DNA of 64,000 nucleotides from contig CAXDOZ010000001.1 in NCBI GenBank assembly GCA_963991145.1, forward strand, positions 1 through 64,000, written 5' to 3'. Below, one piece after another: positions 27,391 to 36,742 of this stretch. This DNA comes from CAXDOZ01 sp963991145 (GTDB taxonomy: Bacteria; Bacteroidota; Bacteroidia; Chitinophagales; JABDMM01). The notes beneath the pieces were generated by a model, which saw only the letters and a list, made by a program, of their open reading frames with translations, did no database searches and was not told the origin of the DNA. The first letter of the stretch is position 1; every line of letters starts with the position of its first letter. Position numbers and translations under genes: made by a program.

Positions 27391-28622
27391 AAGTGCTTTT
27401 CCTTGGTAGTAATCGCTTTGAAACAGTTAGAATTATTGCTGAGCACATCAAATCAAAGTATCCAGATTGGCAAATTGATGCTGTTGATCTAGTCCTTTTG
27501 CGTGAGGGAATGGATATAGAACCTTTTAATAATAATTTGATCTCTACTGAATGGACAAAAGGTGAAAGGAGCACATTATTTCATTTTAGATTCCTTCTTA
27601 GAAAAGGGAAATTCTTTGGGGCTATAAAGAATGCTATAATAGACAGGAAACATGGTTTCTTTAATTCAATAAAGCACCTGTCAGAGTCCATTATGTTTGA
27701 GGAGAAAGCAGGTCAGTTGTTTTCGACTTATGACTTTTTTCATTTTCATTTCATAAGCCGAAAGGCTAGTAATTGGTTGAATTTCATTCCTTTAGAAAGT
27801 AAAGTAATTGCTTCCTTTTGGGGGTCAGATGCTTACAGAGTTCCAGATGAACCTACAATTTTTGCCCAAAGAGAGATCTTGAACCGGTCTAATATTGCCA
27901 CTTGCCATTTTAACCAGATGCTTGAGGAAATCTTGATGAATTTAGGTGAAGAGTACAGGCCTAAATTCAAAACCATGCTTTTTGGTATGAAAGATTGGAT
28001 GCGGGATAAAATTCTCCATTTTGATCAAATGAAGGGAAGGGATGCCTTTTTCCAACGATACTCTATCCCGTCAGGAAAAATTGCTATTCAGATTGCATAT
28101 AGCAAAGCGAGAATAATGCAACACCTTAAAGTGTTAAAAGGACTCGCTCCTTTGTCAGATGATGCTAAGGAACGATTTCACCTTGTCATTCCACTTACTT
28201 ATGGCGAAGTTCATGATTGGAATGAGTATAGATCAGAGATTGAGAAGGAAGCAGAGAAATCTGGTATATCCTTCACTTGCCTCTTTGATTATATGACTGA
28301 TGATGAGGTTCTTGAAATGGAAAGTGCTTGCGAAATCTTTATCAATTCGAGAACAACTGATGCCCTGAATGGAACAATGATGGAGCATTTTACTTTGTCT
28401 CATTTAGTTATTTCTGGGGGCTGGCTAAAGTATCAGATTTTAAAAGACTATGGCCTTTATATGCCAACATTTGATGAGTTTCAGGAACTGCCTGCTATCT
28501 TGGAATCATATCTAATTAAACGGGAAGAATTAAGTGCAAAGTTTGAGTCTAACTCAAGAATTATTTCCGAAAGTTTTGTTTCATCAGCCTGGAGAGATCA
28601 TTGGTTAAGTTTGTATGACTAA
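27387..28622 (+). CDS. Putative GT-B glycosyltransferase, distant from known families
   Basis: 411 residues from the ATG at 27387 (ATGA overlap with the previous stop). I do not recognise a defined family. The stretch IASFWGSDAYR and the C-terminal part, with FHLVIPLTYGEVHDW and an acidic region near MMEHF, are reminiscent of WecF-type (GT56) Fuc4NAc transferases. The location among glycosyltransferases, directly after sugar-nucleotide genes, supports a role in transferring the amino sugar made upstream. No signal peptide or membrane segment is seen. Confidence 0.5.
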   Translation: MKVLFLGSNRFETVRIIAEHIKSKYPDWQIDAVDLVLLREGMDIEPFNNNLISTEWTKGERSTLFHFRFLLRKGKFFGAIKNAIIDRKHGFFNSIKHLSESIMFEEKAGQLFSTYDFFHFHFISRKASNWLNFIPLESKVIASFWGSDAYRVPDEPTIFAQREILNRSNIATCHFNQMLEEILMNLGEEYRPKFKTMLFGMKDWMRDKILHFDQMKGRDAFFQRYSIPSGKIAIQIAYSKARIMQHLKVLKGLAPLSDDAKERFHLVIPLTYGEVHDWNEYRSEIEKEAEKSGISFTCLFDYMTDDEVLEMESACEIFINSRTTDALNGTMMEHFTLSHLVISGGWLKYQILKDYGLYMPTFDEFQELPAILESYLIKREELSAKFESNSRIISESFVSSAWRDHWLSLYD

Positions 28623-29628
28623 GACCATGGAAGTATCTGTAGTAATCCCAGTATATAATGCCGGTAGGTATATTGAAGAGGCTGTTAGGTCTGCCCTCGA
28701 TCAGAAAGAAACTATGGAGGTGATCCTGGTTGAAGACGGAAGTCCGGATGGCTCTCTTAAAGTTTGCAAAGAACTTGAAAAACTCGATTCCAGAGTTAAG
28801 CTCTTTACTCATCCCAATAATGAGAATCGGGGGCCGGGCGAAACGCGGAATCTGGCATTATCTAAAGCATCACAGGAATGGATCGCATTTCTTGATGCCG
28901 ATGATTTCTTTGATAAGAACCGATTCAGAGCAGAATTAGACTTGCTTAAAGAAGGGAATCTTTTAGATGGCTGCTATGGTGCCACTGGTTCTATTTTTGA
29001 AGAAAACATGTCTGAAGAAGAATTGAGTAAGTCAGGCATTTTAAAAGTGACCACATTTAAAAAGAAGATTCCGCCAGAAAGGTTGATCTATTCTATGCTT
29101 AGGGCAGATAAAGAGTATTCAGGATTAGGCTACTTTTCAATTATTTCCCTCTTAGTAAATAGAAGAGTTGTAGATGATGGCATGATCTCATTCCCTGTTG
29201 ATATGTATTATCACCAGGATACTTTCTTCAAATTGGCTGTAGCTGCCCTCTATAAATTGAATGCGGGGGATATTGAAAAACCAGTGGTTTATAGAAGAGT
29301 GCATCCGGAGAATAGAATTACCAAAGTCAAGAATATTTCAAGAACAAAGGCCATTATGTTTGCCGAATTTGAAAAATGGTGCAAAGCTACTCCTACAGTC
29401 CCTCTAGATATATCTGAACTCGCCTGCGATCAGAAAGTCAATCATCAGTTAAGAGATCCAGACCAAAAAGGGAAGCTTGGAATTTTCCTCCGAAGGACGT
29501 TTAAATCAAAATCTTTTGTGTCCAACACTAACTTTTTTAATTCTGGAATTAGGAGTGCACTTGGGAATAATTTCCTTTCAAACTCTGTCATCAAGATAAA
29601 AGAGAAGATTCAATTTAGTGCTGTCTAG
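28615..29628 (+). CDS. Family 2 glycosyltransferase
   Basis: 337 residues. A GT-A fold starts with VSVVIPVYNAGRYIEEAVRSAL, followed by LVEDGSPDGS and the metal-binding AFLDADDFF. The C-terminal third (after about 230) is variable, as expected for acceptor specificity. It overlaps the upstream gene by 8 bases. A second possible start at 28627 would shorten it by four residues. Donor and acceptor cannot be predicted. Confidence 0.88.
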   Translation: MTKTMEVSVVIPVYNAGRYIEEAVRSALDQKETMEVILVEDGSPDGSLKVCKELEKLDSRVKLFTHPNNENRGPGETRNLALSKASQEWIAFLDADDFFDKNRFRAELDLLKEGNLLDGCYGATGSIFEENMSEEELSKSGILKVTTFKKKIPPERLIYSMLRADKEYSGLGYFSIISLLVNRRVVDDGMISFPVDMYYHQDTFFKLAVAALYKLNAGDIEKPVVYRRVHPENRITKVKNISRTKAIMFAEFEKWCKATPTVPLDISELACDQKVNHQLRDPDQKGKLGIFLRRTFKSKSFVSNTNFFNSGIRSALGNNFLSNSVIKIKEKIQFSAV

Positions 29629-29630
29629 AG

Positions 29631-30605
29631 ATGAAGTCATTAATCTGCATAAATACCTGTAATCGTCTGGATCTTTTAAGGTTCTACTCAGAGAGTTATT
29701 ACAGGTTTTGTCTTTCGAATCCTGAGTTTGATTTCATTGTTTCCTTAGATGGAAACGAGCAGGATTATCTCAATTTTTTTGAGGAGCGGAAGATCCCTTA
29801 TATCTCATCTGAAGAAAGAGCAGGAATTGGTATAGCTAAGAATAGAGTTCTTGACAAACTGCCAGATTATGATTTCTACTTTTTCATTGAGGACGATACT
29901 GAGATCAAAGATCTGAGCTATTTTGATGAGCAGATCAGAATTTCCCAAAAGACTGCAATTCCTCATTTCTCAGCCTTCGAGAAGAGCAGAATCCTGGATA
30001 AAAAGTCAGAGTTTGAATTAGGAGAACAGAAAATAATCCAATCAATGCAAGGCTCCGCTCAAGTTAATTTTTTCTCTGGTGAAGGACTTCGAAAAGTAGG
30101 TGGCTGGCATACTGAATTTGCCAAATACAAAAGATTTGGTCACACTGAGCATAGCTATCGTTTTGTAAATGCAGGATTGATGGATTACCCATTCAATGTT
30201 GTCGAATCTTTCATCACCGATTGCTTCGATTTTCACGATCCACCTACTGTTACACGATCTACGAAGTTCGAGTTAAACCCAAAAACCAATTTAGCACTGG
30301 TAGAGGAGGCGATCATCGATCAGAAGCTATCCTCCTTTCCAATAGAAGTTCCTGGATCATACAGTTTTGGAAACCTTGATTCCTGGCGTGATCAGCCACA
30401 GCCCGAGCCATTTTTAACAGTACAGGAGAGAAAAGCATTTCTTTCTGAACGATATTTTGAAGAGGGTAGTAACAAGCTTTTCAGGAGGGACAAGGATGGA
30501 CTTGGAATGCTATGGAAGTCAATTGTCTATAGCCCTTCCGGGCCAGATACAGGTAAGAAGATCAAAACATTGATGCGTCACCTGCCTCTTTTGTTCAATC
30601 GTTAA
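29631..30605 (+). CDS. GT-A glycosyltransferase with GT7C-like segment
   Basis: 324 residues. The N-terminal segment SLICINTCNRLDLL, a DxD-like YFFIEDDTEI (about residues 83-92), and a later segment with FFSGEGLRKVGGW and FGHTEHSYRF match the pattern of GT-A enzymes with a galactosyltransferase-type C-terminal domain. It is predicted to act in the cytoplasm on the lipid-linked repeat unit. It is the last gene before a 77-base spacer that contains a promoter-like element. Confidence 0.7.
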   Translation: MKSLICINTCNRLDLLRFYSESYYRFCLSNPEFDFIVSLDGNEQDYLNFFEERKIPYISSEERAGIGIAKNRVLDKLPDYDFYFFIEDDTEIKDLSYFDEQIRISQKTAIPHFSAFEKSRILDKKSEFELGEQKIIQSMQGSAQVNFFSGEGLRKVGGWHTEFAKYKRFGHTEHSYRFVNAGLMDYPFNVVESFITDCFDFHDPPTVTRSTKFELNPKTNLALVEEAIIDQKLSSFPIEVPGSYSFGNLDSWRDQPQPEPFLTVQERKAFLSERYFEEGSNKLFRRDKDGLGMLWKSIVYSPSGPDTGKKIKTLMRHLPLLFNR

Positions 30606-30652
30606 TTTTTCGTCAATTTAAATCATTGTGAGCCTAGCCGGAACCAATTATA

Positions 30653-30660
30653 TAAATTTG
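30653..30660 (+). promoter_or_regulatory. Putative promoter -7 element
   Basis: TAAATTTG matches TAnnTTTG exactly, 22 bases before the ATG at 30683, within a spacer of 77 bases. A TTG lies at 30626-30628, 24 bases upstream, slightly further than the usual distance. Confidence 0.45.
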
Positions 30661-30682
30661 GCTCCCGTTAAACGACTGAAGT

Positions 30683-31816
30683 ATGAATGCAGATCTAAGT
30701 CTCGTATTTTCTTATCGAGACAGAGAGGTAGATAGGGTAAAAAGATGTCTTGATTCCCTTTCTACTCAAACCGATGCCAATTTCAAGGTGATCTTCGTGG
30801 ATTACGGTTCCAATGATCAGTTCAGAAAGGAGATTGAGAGCCTGGTAAATTCGTATGATTTCTGCGAGTACATTTATTCTCATACTTATCAGCAGTTTTG
30901 GAATCGGTCCAAAGCCTTGAACATAGGTATTCAGCTAGTAGACACTCCTTATTACGCTACTACAGATATCGACCTGATCTTTGAGCCAAACTTTATCGAG
31001 GTAATGAGGTCAGAGATGGGCCCGGATAAATTTGTGCATGGTCATGCTTTGTTTCTTGAAGAGGGGTTTTCAGATTATAAGAATCTCGACAAGCTTAATA
31101 AGAGTAATCTAGATCAATCTAAGGCTGGAGTTCAGTACGGCCTTTTCCAGCTTGTTCCTACAAAGGTAATCAGGCAGCTTGACGGCTTTGATGAGTTCTT
31201 TAGAATATGGGGATTAGAAGATGTCGATCTAAATAAGAGATTACTCGCTCTTGGATTAAAGGAAAATTGGATCGATCCTTTGAAAACTCATGCCTGGCAT
31301 CAATGGCACCCTCATATTGGAGATCCACTTTTTACAAGAGATTGGTATCGTTTTATGGAGGATTATTTCTTTAGACAAACAAGCTCGAAAAGAAATAATG
31401 GAAACTGGGGTCAAACTAAAGGTGAACAAGAAAGAAAAGTACTGAATCTGAAGTCTGATGAAGCTACTGTTCAAATTGAAAGAGACTTCCCCAGTAAAAC
31501 CTCTGCCTTATATGAGTATCACATCCTTGAGCAGGTCTTTGATGAATTATCAGCTGGAGAGGTATTATCTGTGAAGTTCAATGACAAAGCCAGTGATATT
31601 AGTTTTTTTGAAAAACTAAGAAACTCCTTGGTTCACAGAATAGGAGTCGACCTGAAAGTTGATATTGACAAGTACTATCAAAAACGAACTGACTTTATTG
31701 ATGCATGCCGGGGATTGGTTTGGTTAATCGCTAAGAAGGAAAATCAGGGTACAATTGCCGACTATTGCTTTTATCGTGAAGGCAGATCATTTTACGTAAA
31801 ACTTGAACGTAGATGA
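30683..31816 (+). CDS. Family 2-like glycosyltransferase with GT7 C-terminal domain
   Basis: 377 residues. It opens with SLVFSYRDREVDRVKRCLDSL and IFVDYGSNDQ, followed by the DxD motif TTDIDLIFEP (about 92-101) and then FRIWGLEDVDLNKRLLALG, the GT7C (galactosyltransferase C-terminal) signature. This pairing occurs in chondroitin-polymerase-like and galactosyltransferase-like enzymes. It is the first gene after a promoter-like site and overlaps the next gene by 4 bases. The last ~120 residues have no recognised motif. Confidence 0.8.
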   Translation: MNADLSLVFSYRDREVDRVKRCLDSLSTQTDANFKVIFVDYGSNDQFRKEIESLVNSYDFCEYIYSHTYQQFWNRSKALNIGIQLVDTPYYATTDIDLIFEPNFIEVMRSEMGPDKFVHGHALFLEEGFSDYKNLDKLNKSNLDQSKAGVQYGLFQLVPTKVIRQLDGFDEFFRIWGLEDVDLNKRLLALGLKENWIDPLKTHAWHQWHPHIGDPLFTRDWYRFMEDYFFRQTSSKRNNGNWGQTKGEQERKVLNLKSDEATVQIERDFPSKTSALYEYHILEQVFDELSAGEVLSVKFNDKASDISFFEKLRNSLVHRIGVDLKVDIDKYYQKRTDFIDACRGLVWLIAKKENQGTIADYCFYREGRSFYVKLERR

Positions 31817-32715
31817 TTTTCGGACTCTCAAATGTTTCCTATTGCGATGATAGCGCCGTTAAGTTTGAAGAGTTATGCGAACTCGAGTACTTAGAGGGGA
31901 TTTTTTCAAATTTGAGATCAGACCTTGGGAGTACATTTGAAGGCTATGATTTTCAAATTTATTCCGCAAATAATACAAAAGGACCAACTCAAAAGACAAG
32001 TTCAAAGAAGACTGTATTGATCTACATTTCAGATGAGACAATGCGAATCCCTGAACACCTGTCGGATAAGTACCATGCCATCTTTAAGTGTTACATCCCT
32101 GTTGATAGAATAGGAAATATATTCTCACTTCCACTAGGATATGTGAATGGTAGAAAACAAAGTGATAGAGTTGAAATACTAAATAGAGATAACAATGTTT
32201 TCTTCTCTGGAAACCTCAATGAGAACAGATTCCCATTGTATCAGCATTTTAATTTATTCCGCTATTTACCTACCTGGGTTTTTACCAGATTATATTATAG
32301 GATCAAATCAAAATTAAAGTTTAATTACTCCGACTACTTCCCCAACTCCTATATAAACTTCACACACAAGTTTAACTCTGGTTTAAGTCCAGAGGAGTAT
32401 ACCAGGTACCTCTATAACAGTAAGATCATTTTATGTCCCAAAGGATTTACTAGTGCGGAGACCTTTAGACATTATGAAGCAATGCAATCCGGCGGCATTG
32501 TCATTTCCCAGAGACTACCAGATGTATTCTATTACAAGAACAGTCCAATAATTCAAATCGACTCCTGGGCGCAACTAGACGAGAAGGTAGGTGAATTGAT
32601 TGGTGATGATGACAGGATGAAAAAGATTCAACAGCAGACTTATAAGTGGTGGGATGAGGTTTGCTCAGAAAAAGCTGTTTCGAAGTATATTGCACAATCG
32701 CTTTCCCAATTGTAA
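31813..32715 (+). CDS. Putative GT-B glycosyltransferase (exostosin-like C-terminus)
   Basis: 300 residues with no signal peptide. The C-terminal half holds ILCPKGFTSAETFRHYEAMQSGGIVIS, which resembles the donor-binding region of exostosin (GT47) and related GT-B enzymes. The N-terminal half is not recognisable. Overlap by ATGA with the upstream glycosyltransferase indicates co-translation. Function as a glycosyltransferase is inferred from motif and neighbourhood. Confidence 0.6.
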   Translation: MIFGLSNVSYCDDSAVKFEELCELEYLEGIFSNLRSDLGSTFEGYDFQIYSANNTKGPTQKTSSKKTVLIYISDETMRIPEHLSDKYHAIFKCYIPVDRIGNIFSLPLGYVNGRKQSDRVEILNRDNNVFFSGNLNENRFPLYQHFNLFRYLPTWVFTRLYYRIKSKLKFNYSDYFPNSYINFTHKFNSGLSPEEYTRYLYNSKIILCPKGFTSAETFRHYEAMQSGGIVISQRLPDVFYYKNSPIIQIDSWAQLDEKVGELIGDDDRMKKIQQQTYKWWDEVCSEKAVSKYIAQSLSQL

Positions 32716-32720
32716 CACCT

Positions 32721-33587
32721 GTGAATCCTATATTCTTATTAGCAGTATCCCCTAGATCAGGAAGTAACTACCTCTTCAGGTTACTATCTCGTCACCCAGA
32801 TATTTGTCCGACGGGAATCACAGGAGAGGACTTTCTTTTACGTTACAGTGATTCCCTAATCAACCATATTGATAAAGTTTCTGGCAATTGGAAAGAGAGT
32901 TGGGGGAATAGCAAACAGGAACTTCAGGATTGCATGGCAGAAGGATGGATCAATTTTCTTCTCCCCGAGAAGATCCGAGATGATCAAAGATTAATAACTA
33001 AGACCCCAATGCCCTATGGGGCGGAAAACTTCTTCCGCCTGTTTCCCAAAGGACAACTTCTTATCATAATCAGAAATGGTCCAGATGCCGTGGAATCATA
33101 CCAAAAGACATTTGATAAGAGCTTTGAAGCCTCAGTTAATAATTGGGCTCTTGGAGCCAGGACGATTCTTGAGTTAAGAAAGAATCACGCTGCTCTGGAG
33201 AATAAAAGCTTTAAGATCGTCAGGTATGAGGATCTGTATTCAAATACTTCTGATAGCATAAAGGAGATCTTTAGCTTCCTCAATCTTGACCCTTCAAAAT
33301 TTGACATGGAAGAAGCCCTTTCACAAGGAGTTATAGGCTCATCATCCCAAAGAGACAAGGGAGAAGAAGTTTCATGGAAGCAGGAAGAGGTTAAATCTCC
33401 GGACTTTGACCCAACGAGCAGGGCAAAAAACTGGACCAATGCAGAGAGATCAAGGTTTGATTATCTGGCGGGAACTGAACAAGCAGAATTGGGATATTCA
33501 AAGCTTTTGGAAAGGAAGTCACCTTTGTTTTTGATACAGAATTGGGCAAAAAGTGCATTCATTCGCTTCGGCCTCTCTAAAGCTTGA
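32721..33587 (+). CDS. Sulfotransferase family protein (3 of 4)
   Basis: 288 residues from GTG 32721, which begins five bases after the preceding stop. A longer frame upstream would only overlap the previous gene. The N-terminal loop AVSPRSGSNYLFRLL (residues 8-22) is a classical PAPS-binding PxSGS-type motif. IIIRNGPDAVESYQKTF follows as 3'-phosphate region. It is of a different subgroup from the tandem pair at 20.3-22.0 kb. It closes the run that started at 30.7 kb and is followed by an inverted repeat. Acceptor unknown. Confidence 0.8.
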   Translation: MNPIFLLAVSPRSGSNYLFRLLSRHPDICPTGITGEDFLLRYSDSLINHIDKVSGNWKESWGNSKQELQDCMAEGWINFLLPEKIRDDQRLITKTPMPYGAENFFRLFPKGQLLIIIRNGPDAVESYQKTFDKSFEASVNNWALGARTILELRKNHAALENKSFKIVRYEDLYSNTSDSIKEIFSFLNLDPSKFDMEEALSQGVIGSSSQRDKGEEVSWKQEEVKSPDFDPTSRAKNWTNAERSRFDYLAGTEQAELGYSKLLERKSPLFLIQNWAKSAFIRFGLSKA

Positions 33588-33610
33588 TGATAAAGAAACC
33601 TTAGGGAGGC
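33571..33610 (+). terminator. Inverted repeat, possible terminator or attenuator
   Basis: GCCTCTCTAA (33571-33580) can pair with TTAGGGAGGC (33601-33610), a 10-bp stem with one G-T pair and a 20-base loop that spans the stop codon of the sulfotransferase. There is no T run after it, so intrinsic termination is not assured. It lies between two gene blocks. Confidence 0.35.
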
Positions 33611-33630
33611 TTCCAGGGAATCTAATTGCA

Positions 33631-33638
33631 TATATTTG
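33631..33638 (+). promoter_or_regulatory. Putative promoter -7 element of gmd
   Basis: TATATTTG fits TAnnTTTG exactly and lies 25 bases before the gmd ATG, in a spacer that follows an inverted repeat. No clear -33 box. Confidence 0.5.
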
Positions 33639-33663
33639 TTGCCCCTCAAATGCACTATAGTCA

Positions 33664-34776
33664 ATGAAAAAGGCACTTATTACAGGAATTACAGGGCAAG
33701 ATGGTGCCTATCTTGCCAAATTTCTCCTTTCAAAGGGATATGAGGTTCACGGAATCAAGCGCCGTAGCTCTCTTTTCAATACTGGAAGGATCGATGATAT
33801 CTATACAGATCCACATACAGACAACCAAAAGTTCATTCTCCATTTCGGAGATCTTTCCGACAGTGGGAACCTGATTCGATTGGTTCAGGAGATCCAACCC
33901 GATGAGATCTACAATCTGGGAGCGATGTCTCATGTTAAGGTGAGTTTCGATATGCCGGATTATACAGCAAACGTAGATGCAGTTGGAGCACTAAGGATCC
34001 TTGAAGCAATTCGTCTGCTAAACCTTCAGGATAAAACAAGATTCTATCAGGCCTCTACTTCTGAACTTTATGGTAAGGTTCAGGAGATCCCTCAATCTGA
34101 AACAACTCCATTCTATCCAAGGTCACCTTATGCAGTTGCTAAGATGTATGCCTACTGGATCACTGTGAATTATAGAGAGGCTTATGACCTTTACGCCTGT
34201 AACGGAATTCTTTTCAATCATGAATCTCCACTGCGGGGCGAGACATTTGTAACGCGTAAGATCACTCGTGCAATCTCAAGAATTGCTTTAGGTCTTCAGA
34301 AGACATGCTATCTGGGAAATCTGGATGCCAAGAGGGACTGGGGACATGCTAAAGATTATGTAGAAGCCATGTGGTTGATGCTGCAGCAAGATGAAGCTGA
34401 AGACTTTGTAATTGCTACAGGTAAAACAACTACCGTAAGAGACTTTGTTGTAGAAAGCTGCAAGCAAGTTGGATGGGAGATCGAGTTCTCAGGAGAAGGA
34501 GAGGCAGAAAAGGGTAAAGTGGTTTCTTCTAATAACCCGGATTATCCAATTGAACCCGGTACCGTGATCATTGAAGTTGATCCAGCCTACTTTAGACCAA
34601 CCGAAGTAGATCTGCTACTTGGAGATCCAACAAAAGCAAAGCAGAAATTGAATTGGGAACCTAAGTATGACCTGGCAGAGATGGTCAGGGAAATGATGGA
34701 ATCCGATATCGATCTATTCAAAAGAGAGAAACTATTACTTGAAGGAGGACATATCGTTCACGAGGTAAAGGAGTAA
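33664..34776 (+). CDS. gmd: GDP-mannose 4,6-dehydratase
   Basis: 370-residue [34 protein letters not shown], and [15 protein letters not shown], with the catalytic YAVAK (in [12 protein letters not shown]), are diagnostic for GMD. So is the [16 protein letters not shown] stretch. It makes GDP-4-keto-6-deoxy-D-mannose, precursor of GDP-L-fucose and related sugars. It is followed by the fucose synthase-like gene after one base. Genes for GDP-mannose itself are not in the window. Confidence 0.97.
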   Translation: MKKALITGITGQDGAYLAKFLLSKGYEVHGIKRRSSLFNTGRIDDIYTDPHTDNQKFILHFGDLSDSGNLIRLVQEIQPDEIYNLGAMSHVKVSFDMPDYTANVDAVGALRILEAIRLLNLQDKTRFYQASTSELYGKVQEIPQSETTPFYPRSPYAVAKMYAYWITVNYREAYDLYACNGILFNHESPLRGETFVTRKITRAISRIALGLQKTCYLGNLDAKRDWGHAKDYVEAMWLMLQQDEAEDFVIATGKTTTVRDFVVESCKQVGWEIEFSGEGEAEKGKVVSSNNPDYPIEPGTVIIEVDPAYFRPTEVDLLLGDPTKAKQKLNWEPKYDLAEMVREMMESDIDLFKREKLLLEGGHIVHEVKE

Positions 34777-34777
34777 A

Positions 34778-35758
34778 ATGGAATCGCTGAAGAATAAGAG
34801 AATACTGATTACAGGAGGAGCAGGATTCTTGGGAAAACATACGGTTGCTGCTTTTAAAAATGCCGGTGTAAAAGAAGAAGATATAATCATTCCAAGATCA
34901 TCTGATTTTGATCTTCGATCGCTCGATAAAGCAAACGAACTAATTGAAGCAACTTCTCCGGATCTTGTAGTGAATATCGCTGCCAGACTTGGAGGAATTG
35001 GTGATAACAGAAGATACCCCGCTTCATATTTCTACGACAACCTAATGATCGGGATCAACATGATCGAAGCCTGTCGTAAGCACCAAATTGGAAAACTCGT
35101 CAACATTGGGACTGTATGTAGTTATCCCAAGATCCTTGAAGCACCATTCAAAGAAGAGGATCTTTGGAATGGCTATCCCGAAGAGACAAATGCACCTTAC
35201 GGAGTTTCAAAAAAGTCGGTAATGGTCTATGGAGAGGCTGTTTATAGACAATATGGATTCAATAATGTAAACCTGCTTCTCACAAACCTTTACGGTCCCG
35301 GTGATGATTTCCGTGAAGCCACTTCTCATGTTATTCCGGCTATCATTAAGAAAATCGCAAATGCTAAGGATAATGGAGATGCTTTTATCGAAGCCTGGGG
35401 CGACGGCTCACCATCAAGGGATTTCCTTTACGTAGAGGATGCAGCACTTGCAATAGTAAAAGCCACCGCTTCACACGATGATCCTATGCCTGTAAATATT
35501 GGCGCAGGGAAAGAGATCACTGTAAAAGAACTGATCGAGCTACTTGCAAAGTTGATCGGTTTTGATGGTGAAGTGAGATGGGATACTTCAAAGCCTAATG
35601 GGCAGCCAAGAAGGCTTCTTGATGTTTCAAAAGCAAAAGAAGGATTTGATTTTAGTTCTAATACAGATTTTGAAGACGGTTTGAGAAATACCATCGATTG
35701 GTACCTTTCAAACAGATCGGAGATCGATCAATTACCTCCTAAATTTCAAATGGCATAA
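34778..35758 (+). CDS. fcl: GDP-L-fucose synthase-like epimerase/reductase
   Basis: 326-residue SDR. It has ITGGAGFLGKH at the N-terminus, the catalytic YGVSK in APYGVSKKSV, RDFLYVEDAA, and KPNGQPRRLLDVSKA near the C-terminus, as in GDP-L-fucose synthase. It would convert the Gmd product to GDP-L-fucose by 3,5-epimerisation and 4-reduction. The usual CIYP motif reads TVCSYPK here, which marks a divergent branch, so a related GDP-deoxyhexose product is possible. It starts one base after gmd, and its stop codon shares an A with the start of the next gene. Confidence 0.85.
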   Translation: MESLKNKRILITGGAGFLGKHTVAAFKNAGVKEEDIIIPRSSDFDLRSLDKANELIEATSPDLVVNIAARLGGIGDNRRYPASYFYDNLMIGINMIEACRKHQIGKLVNIGTVCSYPKILEAPFKEEDLWNGYPEETNAPYGVSKKSVMVYGEAVYRQYGFNNVNLLLTNLYGPGDDFREATSHVIPAIIKKIANAKDNGDAFIEAWGDGSPSRDFLYVEDAALAIVKATASHDDPMPVNIGAGKEITVKELIELLAKLIGFDGEVRWDTSKPNGQPRRLLDVSKAKEGFDFSSNTDFEDGLRNTIDWYLSNRSEIDQLPPKFQMA

Positions 35759-36741
35759 TGGCTGATCAGAAAAGAGCACTTGTAACAGGAGGCGGAGGTT
35801 TTATTGGGTCTCACCTGGTGAAAAAGCTGAAGAAAGAAGGGTTTTGGGTAAGAGTAGCAGACTTGAAGTATCCTGAGTTTTCTCCTACGGTGGCCGATGA
35901 CTTTATGCAGGGAGATTTGAGAGATCAGGAATTCTGCGCAAGAGTCATAGATCAACCTTTCGACCATCTTTATACCCTTGCAGCTGACATGGGTGGGGCA
36001 GGTTATCTGTTCACCGGTGAGAACGATGCTGATGTGATGCACAACTCGGCGATGATCAATCTAAACGTGGCTCATTTAGCTGTAAAGCATAATGTTGGAA
36101 GAGTATTTTACTCCTCTAGCGCCTGTATTTACCCTGAATTCAATCAGCTTGACCCAGATAATCCAAACTGCGAAGAGAGCACTGCATATCCAGCTCAACC
36201 GGATAGTGAATACGGATGGGAAAAACTGTTCAGCGAAAGGATGTTCCTGAATTTTGCAAAGAACTATGGGCTTGATGTTAAGATTGCCCGCTTTCACAAC
36301 ATTTTTGGACCTGAAGGAACCTGGACAGGAGGAAAGGAAAAAGTACCGGCTGCAATGTGCAGAAAAGTGGCAGAAGCAGAAGATGGTTCTTCTATTGAGG
36401 TTTGGGGGGATGGTCTTCAAACGAGATCATTTCTTTACATCGATGAGTGCCTTGAAGGAGTATGGAACCTTATGAATAGCGACAAATCCGGACCATTCAA
36501 TATTGGTTCAGAAGAGATGGTAAGTATCAATGAGCTCGCTGAAATTGTAATTGCTATATCAGGAAAGAACCTTTCATTAGATCACATTCCTGGTCCACAA
36601 GGAGTAAGAGGAAGAACCTCGGATAATAAGCTCATTCAGGAGCAGATCGGCTGGAAGCCAAACTATCCTCTCAAAAAAGGACTGGAGAAGACTTTCTCAT
36701 GGATCAATGAGCAGGTTCATGCTCATAGTACAAAGAGTTAA
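35758..36741 (+). CDS. GDP-mannose 3,5-epimerase-like protein (plant GME type)
   Basis: 327-residue SDR. Motifs: TGGGGFIGSHLVKKL, NLAADMGG-like TLAADMGGAGYL, SSACIYPEFNQL, YGWEK, RFHNIFGPEGTWTGGKEK, GDGLQTRSF and GPQGVRGRTSDNKLI. These follow almost residue for residue the plant GDP-mannose 3,5-epimerase as I remember it. GME interconverts GDP-D-mannose, GDP-L-galactose and GDP-L-gulose. In this locus the expected role is GDP-L-galactose for a glycan, not ascorbate. It is the third of three GDP-mannose-derived sugar genes in a row. Confidence 0.88.
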   Translation: MADQKRALVTGGGGFIGSHLVKKLKKEGFWVRVADLKYPEFSPTVADDFMQGDLRDQEFCARVIDQPFDHLYTLAADMGGAGYLFTGENDADVMHNSAMINLNVAHLAVKHNVGRVFYSSSACIYPEFNQLDPDNPNCEESTAYPAQPDSEYGWEKLFSERMFLNFAKNYGLDVKIARFHNIFGPEGTWTGGKEKVPAAMCRKVAEAEDGSSIEVWGDGLQTRSFLYIDECLEGVWNLMNSDKSGPFNIGSEEMVSINELAEIVIAISGKNLSLDHIPGPQGVRGRTSDNKLIQEQIGWKPNYPLKKGLEKTFSWINEQVHAHSTKS

Positions 36742-36742
36742 G

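Noticed and set aside
36076..36420. 114-codon open frame on the minus strand
   Set aside because: Contained in the GDP-mannose 3,5-epimerase gene; composition is that of a shadow frame.
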